Positions 1 to 9,998 of a stretch of 64,000 bases of DNA are shown here, piece by piece. Each line of letters begins with the position of its first letter. The first letter of the stretch is position 1. The stretch comes from an uncultured Clostridia bacterium (GTDB taxonomy: Bacteria > Bacillota > Clostridia > TANB77 > UBA1234). A model generated the notes under the pieces. The model saw only the letters and a program-made list of their open reading frames with translations. It was not told where the DNA came from and made no database searches. The position numbers were made by a program, and so were the translations under genes. The stretch is taken from the NCBI GenBank assembly GCA_944393265.1, contig CALXZO010000008.1:1-64000 (forward strand). Direction: 5' to 3'.

Positions 1-1
1 T

Positions 2-286
2 ATTTCGTGCGTATTTATATCTGCCACGGCGTATGCAGCAACTTGTGGTCATGACCATGGAGATGATGGTGGTAATAAAGGATGCCATTCAACAGGTCAA
101 GTGTGTAATCATAGTAAAGGCTCTGGATATTGGGACTATACTTGTGAACATACTACAGGAAATAGTGAAAATGGATATCATTCAAGAAATTGTTCAAAAA
201 GTTGTTCAAAAAACAGGCCTAGTAGCTCTACACGAGAACATAATACAAACCGGTTCTTGTCCGGATTGTGGAACGGGTCGGAATAA
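2..286 (+). CDS. N-terminal part of a secreted Cys/His-rich repeat protein (5' end outside window)
   Basis: The open frame enters from the left edge. It begins inside a signal peptide: a hydrophobic stretch ends in AYAA, a signal peptidase I-like site at about residue 13. A Cys/His-rich segment (CGHDHGDDGG and several later Cys) follows. In this frame it meets CGG at 251 and would stop with TAA at 284. Skipping C251 leads into the +1 frame, which encodes CPDCGTG. Skipping C279 leads into the frame of the large ORF, which opens with a second CxxC (CSTC). The two CxxC motifs look like one zinc-knuckle-like module, so this piece is very likely the true N-terminus of the protein at 280-3849. Seen: the frames and motifs. 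Inferred: that they form one gene. Confidence 0.7.
   Translation: MSCVFISATAYAATCGHDHGDDGGNKGCHSTGQVCNHSKGSGYWDYTCEHTTGNSENGYHSRNCSKSCSKNRPSSSTREHNTNRFLSGLWNGSE
251..253 (+). other. +1 frameshift site 1 at in-frame CGG (surface protein)
   Basis: Local context is AAC CGG TTC. Read in triplets, this frame runs to TAA at 284. Skipping C251 gives AAC GGT TCT TGT CCG GAT TGT, which restores CPDC. The nearby CGG trinucleotides at 262 and 274 are out of frame in the corrected reading and cause no shift. Confidence 0.65.
279..281 (+). other. +1 frameshift site 2 at in-frame CGG (surface protein)
   Basis: Context is GGT CGG AAT, 28 bases after site 1. Triplet reading ends at TAG 291-293. Skipping C279 gives GGT GGA ATA AGG TGT AGT ACA TGT. 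This restores a CxxC and enters the long frame that is open to 3849. Confidence 0.65.
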
Positions 287-3200
287 GGTGTAGTACATGT
301 GACCACAGAAGGCTACATACTTGCAGAATAGAAAAAACAAGTCTAACGAAACCTACTATTAGTGGAACTTATACATATAATGGTAGTAATCAATATGTAT
401 CATTAAATAATTATGATAGTTCATTAATGACTATAAGTAACAACGTTCAAAAGAACGCTGGCACATATGTAGTGTATATATCACTGAGAGATACTAATAG
501 TTATGAATGGTCAGACGGAACAACAGGAACAATAAGTTTATGGTGGACAATAAACAAAAAGAGCGTAAGTATAACATGGGGGAGCCAAACTACATTTGTA
601 TACAATGGAAGTGCTCAAGCACCTACAGCAAGTGCTTCAAGTGGAATATCATGGGAAACAATAAATGTATATAGAACAACAAAAGTAAATGCTGGAAGCT
701 ATACTTCCACAGCTAGTGTATCTAGCGTAACAGGTGGTAGTATTTCAAATTATAGTATAACCGGGACTACTAAAAGTTTTACAATAGAAAAAGCTAACAT
801 ATCACCAGCTGTAACTATGATGGGGTATGAATATGGAAAAAACAAGAGTATGCCATCAATAACTGGAAATTCTGGAGATGGAACTGTAAGGTATTATTAT
901 TCGACACAAAATAGAAATACAGGGGGACAACTGTGGTCAAATGTGACCAGTAGTACTTATTTAAGCCCAGGAGCATATTGGATGTATGCTACAGTTGGTG
1001 AAACTACTAATTATAATGGAGGAACGACGGCAACGATCAAGTTTACAGTAACTAGACCGCCGGTAATATCAATTAATAGTAATACAACATATAAAAAAGA
1101 ACAAACTGCAACAATAAGAATATATGATCCTGATAAAGACTTAAGCAATATGGATAATGAAAAATATCTAAGGCAGGGAACAATAAGGTTGTATTATGAA
1201 TGGACTCAAAGTGCGGCTACACCAGCAAGTTTCTCATCTTATGTAGATATATCTGTTGGTGCCCAAAAAAGCGAGGTTAGTAGACAAATAAGTAAAAATA
1301 CAGGAAGTGGTATTTGGTATCTACACGTAAAAGCAACGGCGTATGATGCTGTTGGGTATGTTAGTAATTTATCAACTAAAGGTACATTTTATTTAGATAA
1401 TATTGCACCTAATATAAATGTAAATGCCAACTCAAATATTATATACATAGGTGCGGATGAATCCTATAATATCTCAATTAATGTAACAGATATTCATTCA
1501 GAAGCAGAAGAAACGCAATTAACAGCTGACGATGTAAAAGTGTATATAGCAGGAAACCTAGTAAATCCAACAAAGAGCTTGTCACATATATCATATAATA
1601 CTACTGAAAAAACTAGATTATATAAATTGACATTGTCAAATATAAATGCAACGGGAGATATGGAATTAGTGATACCTTCAAATGCAGTCATAGATAAAGC
1701 TGGAAATGGAAGTAGTGAGACAAGAATAGGTAAGGATGTTTTAAAGGTATTTGTAGATTATTCTAAGCCAGAGGTAACTCAAAACGGAGAAACGTTTGTA
1801 AGGTCAATAACAACGGGGAAGAACCTAAGTGGTGTTATTGATCCGAGGTATGTGAATAAAGAATACGAAATTGTAATTCCTATCCAAGTAATTGATAAAG
1901 GAACAGATGTTGCTACAAATATACTAGAAACGCAAGATATTATAGTAAAAGTTGATGGAGTGAATGTGTCGCCGAGCACAATGAATGTAGTAGAAAAAAG
2001 CATCACATATTCTGAAGATGCAAGTAGTAAAGTAAAAACATATACAAGAGGATATGAATTAAGTTTAAAAGGAATTGAGAATAATGGCTACTTGAGTATT
2101 GTGGTTAAAGCTGGTGCGGTAAATGATTTCGTTGGAAATAAAAATGATGAGGCAATTTTTGAACCATATACATTGTATACCGGTAGCGATACACGCATAT
2201 ATGTTGATAATACTAAACCTACAATAAAACTGGAAGCTGTGAATCCGATTATTACTAATGGTGAGACTATATTAGATTTTAATTTAAAGATATCTGACGA
2301 AGGTGCTGGAATTACGGACAATCAGTTTATTGTAGATGATATTGAATTTTTGATAGATGGTAGAACTGTTGATCCAGCAATGAAGGAATTAATACCATCA
2401 AATCGTAATAATCATAGCTCTGCGCTTGGAGGAGATGTCGAAGAAAATTATTCATATGTTTTAAATATAAATAGCATTGATGAAGAAGGCGTTCTAAGGC
2501 TAAGAATAGCAGAGAATAATATTATAGATAAGGCAAATAACGGAATACAGGTTGTGACTATTTCACCAGAAGTAGAAATTGATAGAACGGGTCCTACTAT
2601 TGGAGAAATAAAAAGCAATGCAGATGCTTATGGTAGAATAGTAGATGAACCAGTTGAGTTGACTATAGATGGATGCAAAGATAAAAATGGAATAGATAAA
2701 TATGAATGGCAATATAGTGAAGATGGTGTGAACTGGGAAACAATAAAAGTAGATCAGACATTTAGCTCACAATCAGATGCTACACACAACTTGGATAATG
2801 ACCAAGAGGCGCACTATAGAGTAATAGTCTATGATACGGTTGGAAACTCGACAACAAGTAAGGAAGCAATTATAGATTATAGAATAGCTATGAATAAAAA
2901 GCCTACAATGAGGTTTGAGACTTCTCAAGTGGATGGCACAAAAGTAGACATTACTCTTATAATAAAATCTACGTATCCTATAGTAAGTATAGTTGTAAAT
3001 GGAAATCAAAGAATAGATTCATCGACATTTAATGTAAGTAAAAATGTGTATGAAATAACAACAACAGCGCTATATACAGCATTAAATAATGGAACATATG
3101 AATTTACGGCTATTGACAAGAATAATAATTCTGTAACAGAAAAAATAAATATTAGTACTTTGAAAACGTCTATGCCTACTATAACATATACGACACATGA

Positions 3201-3849
3201 TGCTACAATCGTAAGCAAGGCTAAGATAGAATTCCTTGCTACAGAACCAGTTAGAATTATTTCACCAGATTCTTATGCTGGAATAACGTTTGATACAACC
3301 GATTTTTCAACGAAAATAGTTGCCACAATTGATGACGGCATTGATTTTGGAGATAGCAAAATATTTGTGTTTGAAAATAAGAGCTTTGTTTCCGTTGATG
3401 TAGAAGTATTAGGTCCGATACTTACACAGATAAAATATTTAAGATTTGCAGGGCCAGTAAGCAATTCAATGGATGTTACGATGAAGGAAGCATATACACT
3501 AGCTAATAGCTTACCGATGTTTCAAGTAAGCATAAACGGAAAAATCACGTGCTTTTATGGATTTGAAAGCAAAAACATAAATGTTGGTTTAGCAACTTAT
3601 GAACAAATTGACGTTTCTGAGACATTAGGAGATGCTACTAACATATATTCAATTAGTGCAAATGGAGACATGGTAGAATTGACTGGTGTTGAAGAAATAG
3701 ATGAACCTGAAATGAATTCTAGTTACATGAATGGTAATATTACAGGTGTTTCAAATTGCTCGAAGTCTGGTGGACTATATACTTATAACGGATCACCAAA
3801 TAGCGATGATACAGAATATTCTACATTTAGGACTTCTATATTAAGATAA
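280..3849 (+). CDS. large extracellular Ig-like/MBG-like repeat protein (main part)
   Basis: This is the main body, about 1189 residues, of a probable cell-surface or secreted protein whose signal peptide lies in another frame upstream. After a CSTC motif come about three MBG-like beta repeats (residues ~20-260), marked by TYTYNG/FVYNGSAQ, NAGTY/NAGSY and W(S)DGTTG motifs. A chain of Ig-like modules follows, each opened by a motif such as YLDNIAPNI, VDYSKPEV, VDNTKPTI or IDRTGPTI. No LPXTG motif, SLH domain or C-terminal membrane segment is visible, so the attachment mode is unknown. The nominal ATG at 268 has no convincing ribosome binding site and lies inside the Cys motif, so it is probably not the real start. 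All of its own CGG trinucleotides are out of frame. Confidence 0.75.
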   Translation, partial: GIRCSTCDHRRLHTCRIEKTSLTKPTISGTYTYNGSNQYVSLNNYDSSLMTISNNVQKNAGTYVVYISLRDTNSYEWSDGTTGTISLWWTINKKSVSITWGSQTTFVYNGSAQAPTASASSGISWETINVYRTTKVNAGSYTSTASVSSVTGGSISNYSITGTTKSFTIEKANISPAVTMMGYEYGKNKSMPSITGNSGDGTVRYYYSTQNRNTGGQLWSNVTSSTYLSPGAYWMYATVGETTNYNGGTTATIKFTVTRPPVISINSNTTYKKEQTATIRIYDPDKDLSNMDNEKYLRQGTIRLYYEWTQSAATPASFSSYVDISVGAQKSEVSRQISKNTGSGIWYLHVKATAYDAVGYVSNLSTKGTFYLDNIAPNINVNANSNIIYIGADESYNISINVTDIHSEAEETQLTADDVKVYIAGNLVNPTKSLSHISYNTTEKTRLYKLTLSNINATGDMELVIPSNAVIDKAGNGSSETRIGKDVLKVFVDYSKPEVTQNGETFVRSITTGKNLSGVIDPRYVNKEYEIVIPIQVIDKGTDVATNILETQDIIVKVDGVNVSPSTMNVVEKSITYSEDASSKVKTYTRGYELSLKGIENNGYLSIVVKAGAVNDFVGNKNDEAIFEPYTLYTGSDTRIYVDNTKPTIKLEAVNPIITNGETILDFNLKISDEGAGITDNQFIVDDIEFLIDGRTVDPAMKELIPSNRNNHSSALGGDVEENYSYVLNINSIDEEGVLRLRIAENNIIDKANNGIQVVTISPEVEIDRTGPTIGEIKSNADAYGRIVDEPVELTIDGCKDKNGIDKYEWQYSEDGVNWETIKVDQTFSSQSDATHNLDNDQEAHYRVIVYDTVGNSTTSKEAIIDYRIAMNKKPTMRFETSQVDGTKVDITLIIKSTYPIVSIVVNGNQRIDSSTFNVSKNVYEITTTALYTALNNGTYEFTAIDKNNNSVTEKINISTLKTSMPTITYTTHDATIVSKAKIEFLATEPVRIISPDSYAGITFDTTDFSTKIVATIDDGIDFGDSKIFVFENKSFVSVDVEVLGPILTQIKYLRFAGPVSNSMDVTMKEAYTLANSLPMFQVSINGKITCFYGFESKNINVGLATYEQIDVSETLGDATNIYSISANGDMVELTGVEEIDEPEMNSSYMNGNITGVSNCSKSGGLYTYNGSPNSDDTEYSTFRTSILR

Positions 3850-3861
3850 TTTTATTATATG

Positions 3862-3902
3862 AAAAATAAAGAGCTGTAATAAAAGCGGCTCTTTATTTTT
3901 TG
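3862..3902 (+). terminator. Rho-independent terminator after the surface protein gene
   Basis: The arms AATAAAGAGC and GGCTCTTTATT form a hairpin ending in a T-rich run (TTTATTTTTTG). Confidence 0.75.
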
Positions 3903-3995
3903 CGTGAAAATGAATATGGTGTTGTATATACTTGTATTATATTTTTATATGGTATATATTAAAAGTAGAAAAAGTAAAAGGAAGGAAGAAAACAT

Positions 3996-5105
3996 ATGAG
4001 TAGATTCTTTTTTACTTCTGAGAGTGTTACAGAAGGACACCCAGATAAATTAGCAGATTTAATTTCTGATAGTATATTAGATGAGTGCTTAAAGCAAGAT
4101 AAAAATTCTAGAGTAGCAGTAGAAACATTTTTATCAAAAGATTTAGTTATTGTCGCAGGGCAAATAACGTCTATAGCGAAAATTGATGTGGAGAAGATAG
4201 TGAGAGAAACAATAAAAGATATTGGATATGATAATAGCGAAACTGATATTGACTATAGAACATGCGAGGTAAAAATAAATATAACTAGACAAAGCTCAGA
4301 TATAGCTCTGGGGGTTGATATTGGTGGTGCAGGAGACCAAGGAATGATGTATGGATATGCATGTGATGAAACGCTAGAATACATGCCTTATGCAATATTG
4401 ATGGCACACAAATTAGCAAAAAGATTAGCTGATGCGAGAAAGAATAAAGAGATTTTATATTTGCGCCCAGATGGAAAAACGCAGGTAACAGTTGAATATG
4501 AAAATGGCACGGTTAAGAGAATAGAAACTATTTTAATTTCTACACAGCACTTGACCGGAGTAAGTATAAACGAAATACGAAAAGACATTATAGAAAAGGT
4601 TATTAACAAAGTTGTGCCTGTTACTATGATTGACGAAAAAACTAAGATTTATATTAATCCTACTGGTAACTTTGTTATTGGAGGCCCATTGGGAGACACT
4701 GGTTTGACTGGTAGAAAAATAATAGTAGATACATATGGCGGGTACGCCAAACATGGAGGAGGCTCTTTTTCTGGCAAGGATGCAAGCAAAGTTGATAGAT
4801 CAGCAACATATATGCTTAGACATATTGCAAAGAACGTGGTAGCAAATAGTTATGCTAAGAAGTGTGAGATACAAATATCTTATGCAATAGGTATGAAAGA
4901 ACCACTTTCTTTATATATAAATACATTTGGTACAAGTATTAAAAGAGATGATGAATTAATAGAACTTATTAAGAATAAGTTTGATTTGACGCCACAAGGA
5001 ATTATTGAATATTTAAATATGCAAGAACCAATATATAAGGAGACTACAAACTACGGACATTTTGGAAAGAAAAATTTGCCGTGGGAAAAGATAATAAAAT
5101 TATAA
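3996..5105 (+). CDS. metK: S-adenosylmethionine synthetase
   Basis: Makes S-adenosylmethionine from methionine and ATP in the cytoplasm. The 369 residues carry the family hallmarks: SESVTEGHPDKLAD at the N-terminus, the GAGDQGMMYGYACDE signature near residue 110, GPLGDTGLTGRKIIVDTYGG in the middle and the phosphate-loop-like GGGSFSGKDASKVDRSA. It is slightly shorter than the usual 380-400. The ATG follows AAAGGAAGGAAG. It appears monocistronic, with a terminator upstream and 245 bases downstream to the next gene. I saw no S-box or other SAM riboswitch in the roughly 90 bases upstream. Confidence 0.96.
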   Translation: MSRFFFTSESVTEGHPDKLADLISDSILDECLKQDKNSRVAVETFLSKDLVIVAGQITSIAKIDVEKIVRETIKDIGYDNSETDIDYRTCEVKINITRQSSDIALGVDIGGAGDQGMMYGYACDETLEYMPYAILMAHKLAKRLADARKNKEILYLRPDGKTQVTVEYENGTVKRIETILISTQHLTGVSINEIRKDIIEKVINKVVPVTMIDEKTKIYINPTGNFVIGGPLGDTGLTGRKIIVDTYGGYAKHGGGSFSGKDASKVDRSATYMLRHIAKNVVANSYAKKCEIQISYAIGMKEPLSLYINTFGTSIKRDDELIELIKNKFDLTPQGIIEYLNMQEPIYKETTNYGHFGKKNLPWEKIIKL

Positions 5106-5349
5106 ATTACTCCTCGCATTGATGTTGTCACTACGAATAGACATGGTACTTCTATAAATAATTATGTTACAGAAAATTCACAATCTTTCCTTATGAAAAC
5201 AACACAAGTTGGCTATAATTGAAAAAAAGGAAGTGATGTGAGTGTAGGTAAAATTATATTTTAAGAGATGAAATAAATATCTATTTTAAAAGTAGAAGTG
5301 AAGACTTAACGATAAAACGTTTGGTAACTGAGCTTGCAAAGGAGGAGTT

Positions 5350-7281
5350 ATGATAAAGAAAGTATTTATTTTATTTTTGACGGTAAGTACTATTAGTTTA
5401 GTTGGATGCGCAAATAAAGAAGAACAGACTAATAATGATATTGGAAGAGATGGAAACTTAACTAATAGTGTTAATAATGTCGCTGTGGGAGAATTTAAAT
5501 ATGATGAAGAGTTGAAGGTACAAGTAGATGAAGCGGAGACCATACTTGATGGAATACTAAAGGATTATGATAAGATTGATATAAATGGAGAAGATGTAAA
5601 AAATATAGTTTTAAATAATAATTCTATTTTAGTAGATGAAAACGATGTAAATGTTTCTAATACGAAAGCAACTATAACAAATGGTGGAACGTATGTGATT
5701 TCTGGAAACTTAGAAGATGGACAAATAATTGTTGATTCGGAGGAGGAAGTTGTATTGGCTTTAAACAACGCGAATATAACTTCCAAGACATCCGCACCTA
5801 TATATGTAAAACAAGCGAAAAATGCTATAATATATTTGGTGGACGGGAGCACAAATTATTTGACGGATGAAGAAAATTATATTCTTAATGAAGATGAAGA
5901 ACCTGAAGCAACTGTATTTAGCAGAGACGACCTGATTATTGCCGGAGATGGAACATTAAACATCACAGCTAATTATAATAATGCAATAAAAAGCAAAGGC
6001 GGTTTAACTATTTTAGAAGGAACATTTAATATTTCATCAGTGGACGATGGAATTATAGGAAAAGATAATCTGTTAATTAAAGATGCAGAAATAACAATTG
6101 ATGCAAAGGGTGATGGATTAAAGGCTTCTAATGACGAGGAAGAGGAGAAAGGGTTTGTTGCGATTAAAGATACAACATTCGATATTATTGCTGGAACTGA
6201 TGGAATTCAAGCAGAAACTGCGGTTATTATAGATGGTGGAAACGTTAAAGTGCAGACAGGAGGAGGTAGTAGCTTAGCACAAGTAGAAAGCGAAGAAGAT
6301 ATTAGTGCAAAGGCTATCAAATCAGGAACGAGCACAACTATCTTTAGTGGTATATTTGATATTGATTCGTTAGATGATGCTATACATTCAAATGGTAATA
6401 TTGTAATAAAATCTGGAACATATAATATATCAACAGGCGATGATGGAATTCACGCGGATAATATTTTAAGTATGGATAATGGAACGATAAATGTTTGCAA
6501 AAGCTATGAAGGAATTGAAGCTGCATATATTTTAATTAATGGAGGAACTGTTGACTTAACTTCGAGTGATGATGGAATAAATATTGCAGGTGAAAATGAT
6601 GAAGAAATCACTAATATAGATTATGCGCTTTATATAAGTAGTGGAGACATAAAAGTAAATGCTTTAGGAGATGGAATAGATTCAAATGGATATATTTCAA
6701 TATCAGGTGGTACGATTTGTGTAGATGGACCTACTAATAGCGATAACGGAATATTAGATTACGATGGTAGTTTATCAATCAATAATGCCAATCTTATAGG
6801 AGTAGGAAGCGCTGGAATGTTGCAAGCATCATTTGCAACAAATAGTCAGCATCTAGTTATTTACAGGGAAAATTATAATGTGAATCAAAAGATTGAAGTA
6901 AAAGATTCGAATGATAAGGTAATAGCTTCATATGTTCCTCAAAAATCAGGGCAGATAATTTTAGTATCTACTCCAGAGTTGGTTGAAGCAGAGGAATATT
7001 CGTTATATGTTGACGGAGTATATGTTTCAAAATCTAGTGCCACGAGTAGCGCAAAGGTTACAAATGGAATGATTTCATTTCCTGAATTAGGAAAACCTAA
7101 CATGGGAATGGATATGACTGACAGACCGATGTCAGGTGACTTTAGACCTGATAAAGAAATGCCGGAGTGGAGAGGTGAGCCAATGTCAGGCGACTTTAGC
7201 TCTAATAAAGAAATGCCTGCATGGCCAGGACCAATGTCGGGTGACTTTAGACCGGATAAGGAAATGTCCACGTGGCAGTAG
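5350..7281 (+). CDS. carbohydrate-binding domain lipoprotein (DUF4353-type)
   Basis: Predicted lipoprotein of 643 residues. It has a hydrophobic signal and lipobox SLVGC, so Cys21 would be lipidated and the protein exported and membrane-anchored. The body (about residues 75-500) is a parallel beta-helix-like series of short repeats with recurring D-G-I and GGT motifs (SSVDDGI, GTDGIQAE, SSDDGINI), typical of DUF4353 carbohydrate-binding proteins. The C-terminus holds three imperfect repeats of PMSGDFRPDKEMP. The strong AGGAGG just before ATG supports the start. Function beyond likely polysaccharide binding is unknown. Confidence 0.8.
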   Translation: MIKKVFILFLTVSTISLVGCANKEEQTNNDIGRDGNLTNSVNNVAVGEFKYDEELKVQVDEAETILDGILKDYDKIDINGEDVKNIVLNNNSILVDENDVNVSNTKATITNGGTYVISGNLEDGQIIVDSEEEVVLALNNANITSKTSAPIYVKQAKNAIIYLVDGSTNYLTDEENYILNEDEEPEATVFSRDDLIIAGDGTLNITANYNNAIKSKGGLTILEGTFNISSVDDGIIGKDNLLIKDAEITIDAKGDGLKASNDEEEEKGFVAIKDTTFDIIAGTDGIQAETAVIIDGGNVKVQTGGGSSLAQVESEEDISAKAIKSGTSTTIFSGIFDIDSLDDAIHSNGNIVIKSGTYNISTGDDGIHADNILSMDNGTINVCKSYEGIEAAYILINGGTVDLTSSDDGINIAGENDEEITNIDYALYISSGDIKVNALGDGIDSNGYISISGGTICVDGPTNSDNGILDYDGSLSINNANLIGVGSAGMLQASFATNSQHLVIYRENYNVNQKIEVKDSNDKVIASYVPQKSGQIILVSTPELVEAEEYSLYVDGVYVSKSSATSSAKVTNGMISFPELGKPNMGMDMTDRPMSGDFRPDKEMPEWRGEPMSGDFSSNKEMPAWPGPMSGDFRPDKEMSTWQ

Positions 7282-7501
7282 CTAATATTAGTTTAAGGTT
7301 TGGCAAAGAAATACTTTGAGATTAAGTGAACCCAGAAAGTTAAAGATAAATGCTACGGGGTGAATTTGTTAAGTAGTATGTTTGATTTTTACGAACATAA
7401 TATTTAACGATTTTACCTCGTTATTAATTATAGAAAAGCATAGACATATTATTTTCAAATTTGTCAATGTATGATATCATTTACAAGTAAGGAGGGAAAA
7501 T

Positions 7502-8284
7502 ATGAGATTAAGTGGTGTTGTTTTTTCAAAAATATTAGGAATGGATACTAATATAACGATTGTGGCTCCTAAAGTTTTAAATGAAATTTCGCAATATAAA
7601 GTGGTTTATCTATTGCATGGGCTATCGGGCAACAATAAAACGTGGATTGATTACTCAATGCTTACGTATTATGCAAGAGAGGGAAAAACAATTTATGTGT
7701 TGCCAGAGGTAAATAGAAGTTTTTACACTAATATGAAATATGGATTAAATTATTATACATATATAACAGATGAGCTTCCTACGATTTGTAAGAATCTTTT
7801 TAATATCTCTTCGGACAGGGAAAATACAGCAATAATTGGTGCTTCTATGGGAGGATATGGAGCGCTAAAATGTGCTTTGCTAAAGCCAGAGCAATATGGC
7901 ATGTGTGCTGCTTTTGCGCCTTGTTGCTTATTTTTAAAAGATGAAGTTGAGGAGGTAAGAAAATCGAATATTGATAGAAAATATATTGATAGATTTGGTA
8001 GTCAACTTGAAAATGACATGATAGCGGTTTTTGGTGAAGATCTTAAAGTAAGCGAATCAGATGATATATGGGAAGTTGCTAAGAATTTAAATGATAAGGA
8101 AATTAAGCCTAAGATATACATAGCTGTAGGAAAAAACGATATTCTTTATGATGAAAATATCAAATTTAAAAACGCAATGCAAAATTTTGATTTCGATTTT
8201 ACTTTTGAAGAGTGGGAAGGAACTCACAACTTTACTTTTTTTGATGAAGGATTAAACAGGGCAATTAAGAAATTTGATTTATAA
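7502..8284 (+). CDS. alpha/beta-hydrolase esterase (tributyrin esterase / EstA-like)
   Basis: Predicted cytoplasmic carboxylesterase of 260 residues with no signal peptide. It shows the esterase-D-like fold signatures: LLHGLSGNNKTW (oxyanion region), then the nucleophile elbow GASMGGYGALK (Ser about residue 121). The acid would be the Asp of AVGKNDILYDE and the His that of EGTHNFTF near the C-terminus. The ATG follows AAGGAGGGAAAAT. The gene stands alone between two unrelated genes. The true substrate cannot be told from sequence. Feruloyl- or S-formylglutathione-hydrolase-like activities are the family alternatives. Confidence 0.82.
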   Translation: MRLSGVVFSKILGMDTNITIVAPKVLNEISQYKVVYLLHGLSGNNKTWIDYSMLTYYAREGKTIYVLPEVNRSFYTNMKYGLNYYTYITDELPTICKNLFNISSDRENTAIIGASMGGYGALKCALLKPEQYGMCAAFAPCCLFLKDEVEEVRKSNIDRKYIDRFGSQLENDMIAVFGEDLKVSESDDIWEVAKNLNDKEIKPKIYIAVGKNDILYDENIKFKNAMQNFDFDFTFEEWEGTHNFTFFDEGLNRAIKKFDL

Positions 8285-8413
8285 AGTTTATAAAAAATAT
8301 TATTTTATGTAGAAAAAATTAGTGCACTGTGATATAATCCTGTTCGTGAAATGGTGGTTAAGTTTAAGAAATTTACAATATTATAATAAGTTAAAAATGA
8401 GGGGGAAGTTAGT

Positions 8414-9484
8414 ATGGGAAAAAGAGTATTTATGGCTATCTTAATAATTGTAGCAATTGTGGCAGCAGTATTTGGGTTAACTCGCTTGAGTGATGACAAA
8501 TCATTAACACCTTCTGGTGATGAAAATCAAAATGTGCAATCAGGTGAAGTTTCAGGTGAAACTCAATATAGTGAGGAAGAATATTCAAAAATTATAGATG
8601 AATATGTTTCATATATCGGAGAAGTGAACAGAGAAAACAGTAATGTGCAAACAGTTAATCTTACAGATGCAGAACTTGGCGAGGTTGCTACGGAATTTAT
8701 GAATAGCCTTCAAGTAACTGAGATACCAGGAGAAGTTTTGATACATGATTCTATCGTAGTTACCGTAATACCGGCAAGTGACTTCTTAGATATTCAAAGC
8801 TATTATTATAGTGGCGATGAATTAGTAATGTATGTTTGCGAATTTACAGGCATTGGTGGTAGAGCAAATTATTATTTTGATAATTCAAGGCTTATTTCGG
8901 TAAAAACACAAATAGAAGAAGAGATGGACTTTGAACAAGAAAAAGAAAGTAAGATTTTAGAAAGAGCCAAGAATATATATGAAAAATATATTGTAAACAA
9001 AGAAAGTGAAGTATCTTCAGATGATAAGTATTCTGTAGAATTATCAAACGGAAAAGTTATATATTTAGGTCAATCAGGAGATCTTGGAAAAGCAACAGAG
9101 CTTGTAGCGCTATCTACAAATGAATATGATACAGATTGGCCAGGCATTAAGTTAAGAAAAAGTAAATATCAAGACTTTGAAGTAACTGTTTTGGTTGGAT
9201 CAACTATTGAAGAGGATTCAATTATGAGGATTTCGACAAGCAGCAGTAATTTAAAAATTGGTTCTGAAAAAATTAAAATTGGAGATACACTTTTAAATGT
9301 ACAAGAAGCATATAAGGAGTTAAAACCATTACAAACGGAGTACGATCCAGAAACTGATATTCAAGAATTTGATAGTGCATACATAGACAATGATGAAACC
9401 AAACCACTTTCAAACGAAATTATATTTTATTTTAAAAACGATGTTTTAGTTGGAGTGACTATGAGTCAACCAATAGATGCGTAA
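8414..9484 (+). CDS. membrane-anchored protein of unknown function
   Basis: 356 residues. One N-terminal hydrophobic segment (residues ~6-24) acts as signal anchor. It is followed by a Ser/Gly/Glu-rich linker (SGEVSGETQYSEEEY) and an acidic soluble domain expected outside the membrane. I do not recognise a family. The start follows GAGGGGGAAG, and a good -10 (TATAAT, 8333-8338) preceded by TG lies upstream. A GC-rich hairpin follows the stop. The same SGE/SGD-rich linkers recur in SecE and other exported proteins of this window. Confidence 0.65.
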   Translation: MGKRVFMAILIIVAIVAAVFGLTRLSDDKSLTPSGDENQNVQSGEVSGETQYSEEEYSKIIDEYVSYIGEVNRENSNVQTVNLTDAELGEVATEFMNSLQVTEIPGEVLIHDSIVVTVIPASDFLDIQSYYYSGDELVMYVCEFTGIGGRANYYFDNSRLISVKTQIEEEMDFEQEKESKILERAKNIYEKYIVNKESEVSSDDKYSVELSNGKVIYLGQSGDLGKATELVALSTNEYDTDWPGIKLRKSKYQDFEVTVLVGSTIEEDSIMRISTSSSNLKIGSEKIKIGDTLLNVQEAYKELKPLQTEYDPETDIQEFDSAYIDNDETKPLSNEIIFYFKNDVLVGVTMSQPIDA

Positions 9485-9490
9485 CATGTT

Positions 9491-9522
9491 AAGGACGAGG
9501 CTTTTTGTACAGCCTCGTCCTT
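9491..9522. terminator. hairpin between convergent genes
   Basis: AAGGACGAGGC and GCCTCGTCCTT form a perfect 11-bp stem between two converging genes. There is no clean T run on either side, so termination is inferred mostly from position. Confidence 0.55.
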
Positions 9523-9542
9523 GTTAAAATTATTAATAAAAG

Positions 9543-9998
9543 TTATTTATTAATAATTTTATATTTGCTAATTATAGGTAGTTCTTTAGTTTCATTATTG
9601 CAGACATTAATAATTCCAATTATAGAGAATACTAGAGCTATAAGTCCCCACAAATTAGGCAACCATGGTAGAAATGGGATAATGAAAGATATTATATACG
9701 CTATGACAGCCCCGCTAAAAGCATATATAAATAGGTTAATCCCCTGAATGGTGTGAAATTGTACAATTTTATCATTTTTATCTGCGAAAAAATATGGTAT
9801 AAGAGCAAAAATATATGCTAATATAGCCATTATTTTATTTGAATCAATACCTTTCTTATCTTGTTCTGATGATTCCGTATTTTGGGTGCTTGTAGTGTCT
9901 TCAGCATTTTCAGCTAATTGCATATCAGGCTGAGAATCAGAGGCACTAACATTCTCATTTTCGTCAGGCTGAATAAAATTATTATCTTTGTCGTTCAT
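9543..9998 (-). CDS. small membrane protein, DUF4870-like
   Basis: 151 residues. The N-terminal third is acidic and low-complexity (Asn/Glu/Ser/Thr). Two to three hydrophobic segments follow, with the motif DKNDKIVQFHTIQGINLF, which resembles DUF4870-type proteins (a helix-turn-helix membrane unit of unknown role). An ATG exists at 10019, but AGGAGG sits just inside that extension and 9 bases before the ATG at 9998, so 9998 is the better start. It converges with the gene before it. Confidence 0.65.
   Translation of the reverse strand: MNDKDNNFIQPDENENVSASDSQPDMQLAENAEDTTSTQNTESSEQDKKGIDSNKIMAILAYIFALIPYFFADKNDKIVQFHTIQGINLFIYAFSGAVIAYIISFIIPFLPWLPNLWGLIALVFSIIGIINVCNNETKELPIISKYKIINK

Noticed and set aside
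209-214. Poly-A run as the cause of the first frameshift in the surface protein
   Set aside because: Shifting there is also possible by frame alone, but placing the shift at CGG 251 keeps the same +1 direction and agrees with the four other sites. The poly-A explanation cannot account for sites 279, 17372, 32553 and 36535.
3903-3995. SAM riboswitch before metK
   Set aside because: Only about 90 bases of AT-rich sequence, with no S-box-like stems or terminator.
5221-5352. Possible short gene overlapping the start of the lipoprotein gene (31 codons open, ending in TGA that overlaps ATG)
   Set aside because: No start codon with a ribosome binding site in that frame. An upstream GTG with a good site leads to another frame that stops after eight codons. 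There is no CGG at the break. The open stretch is too short to support.
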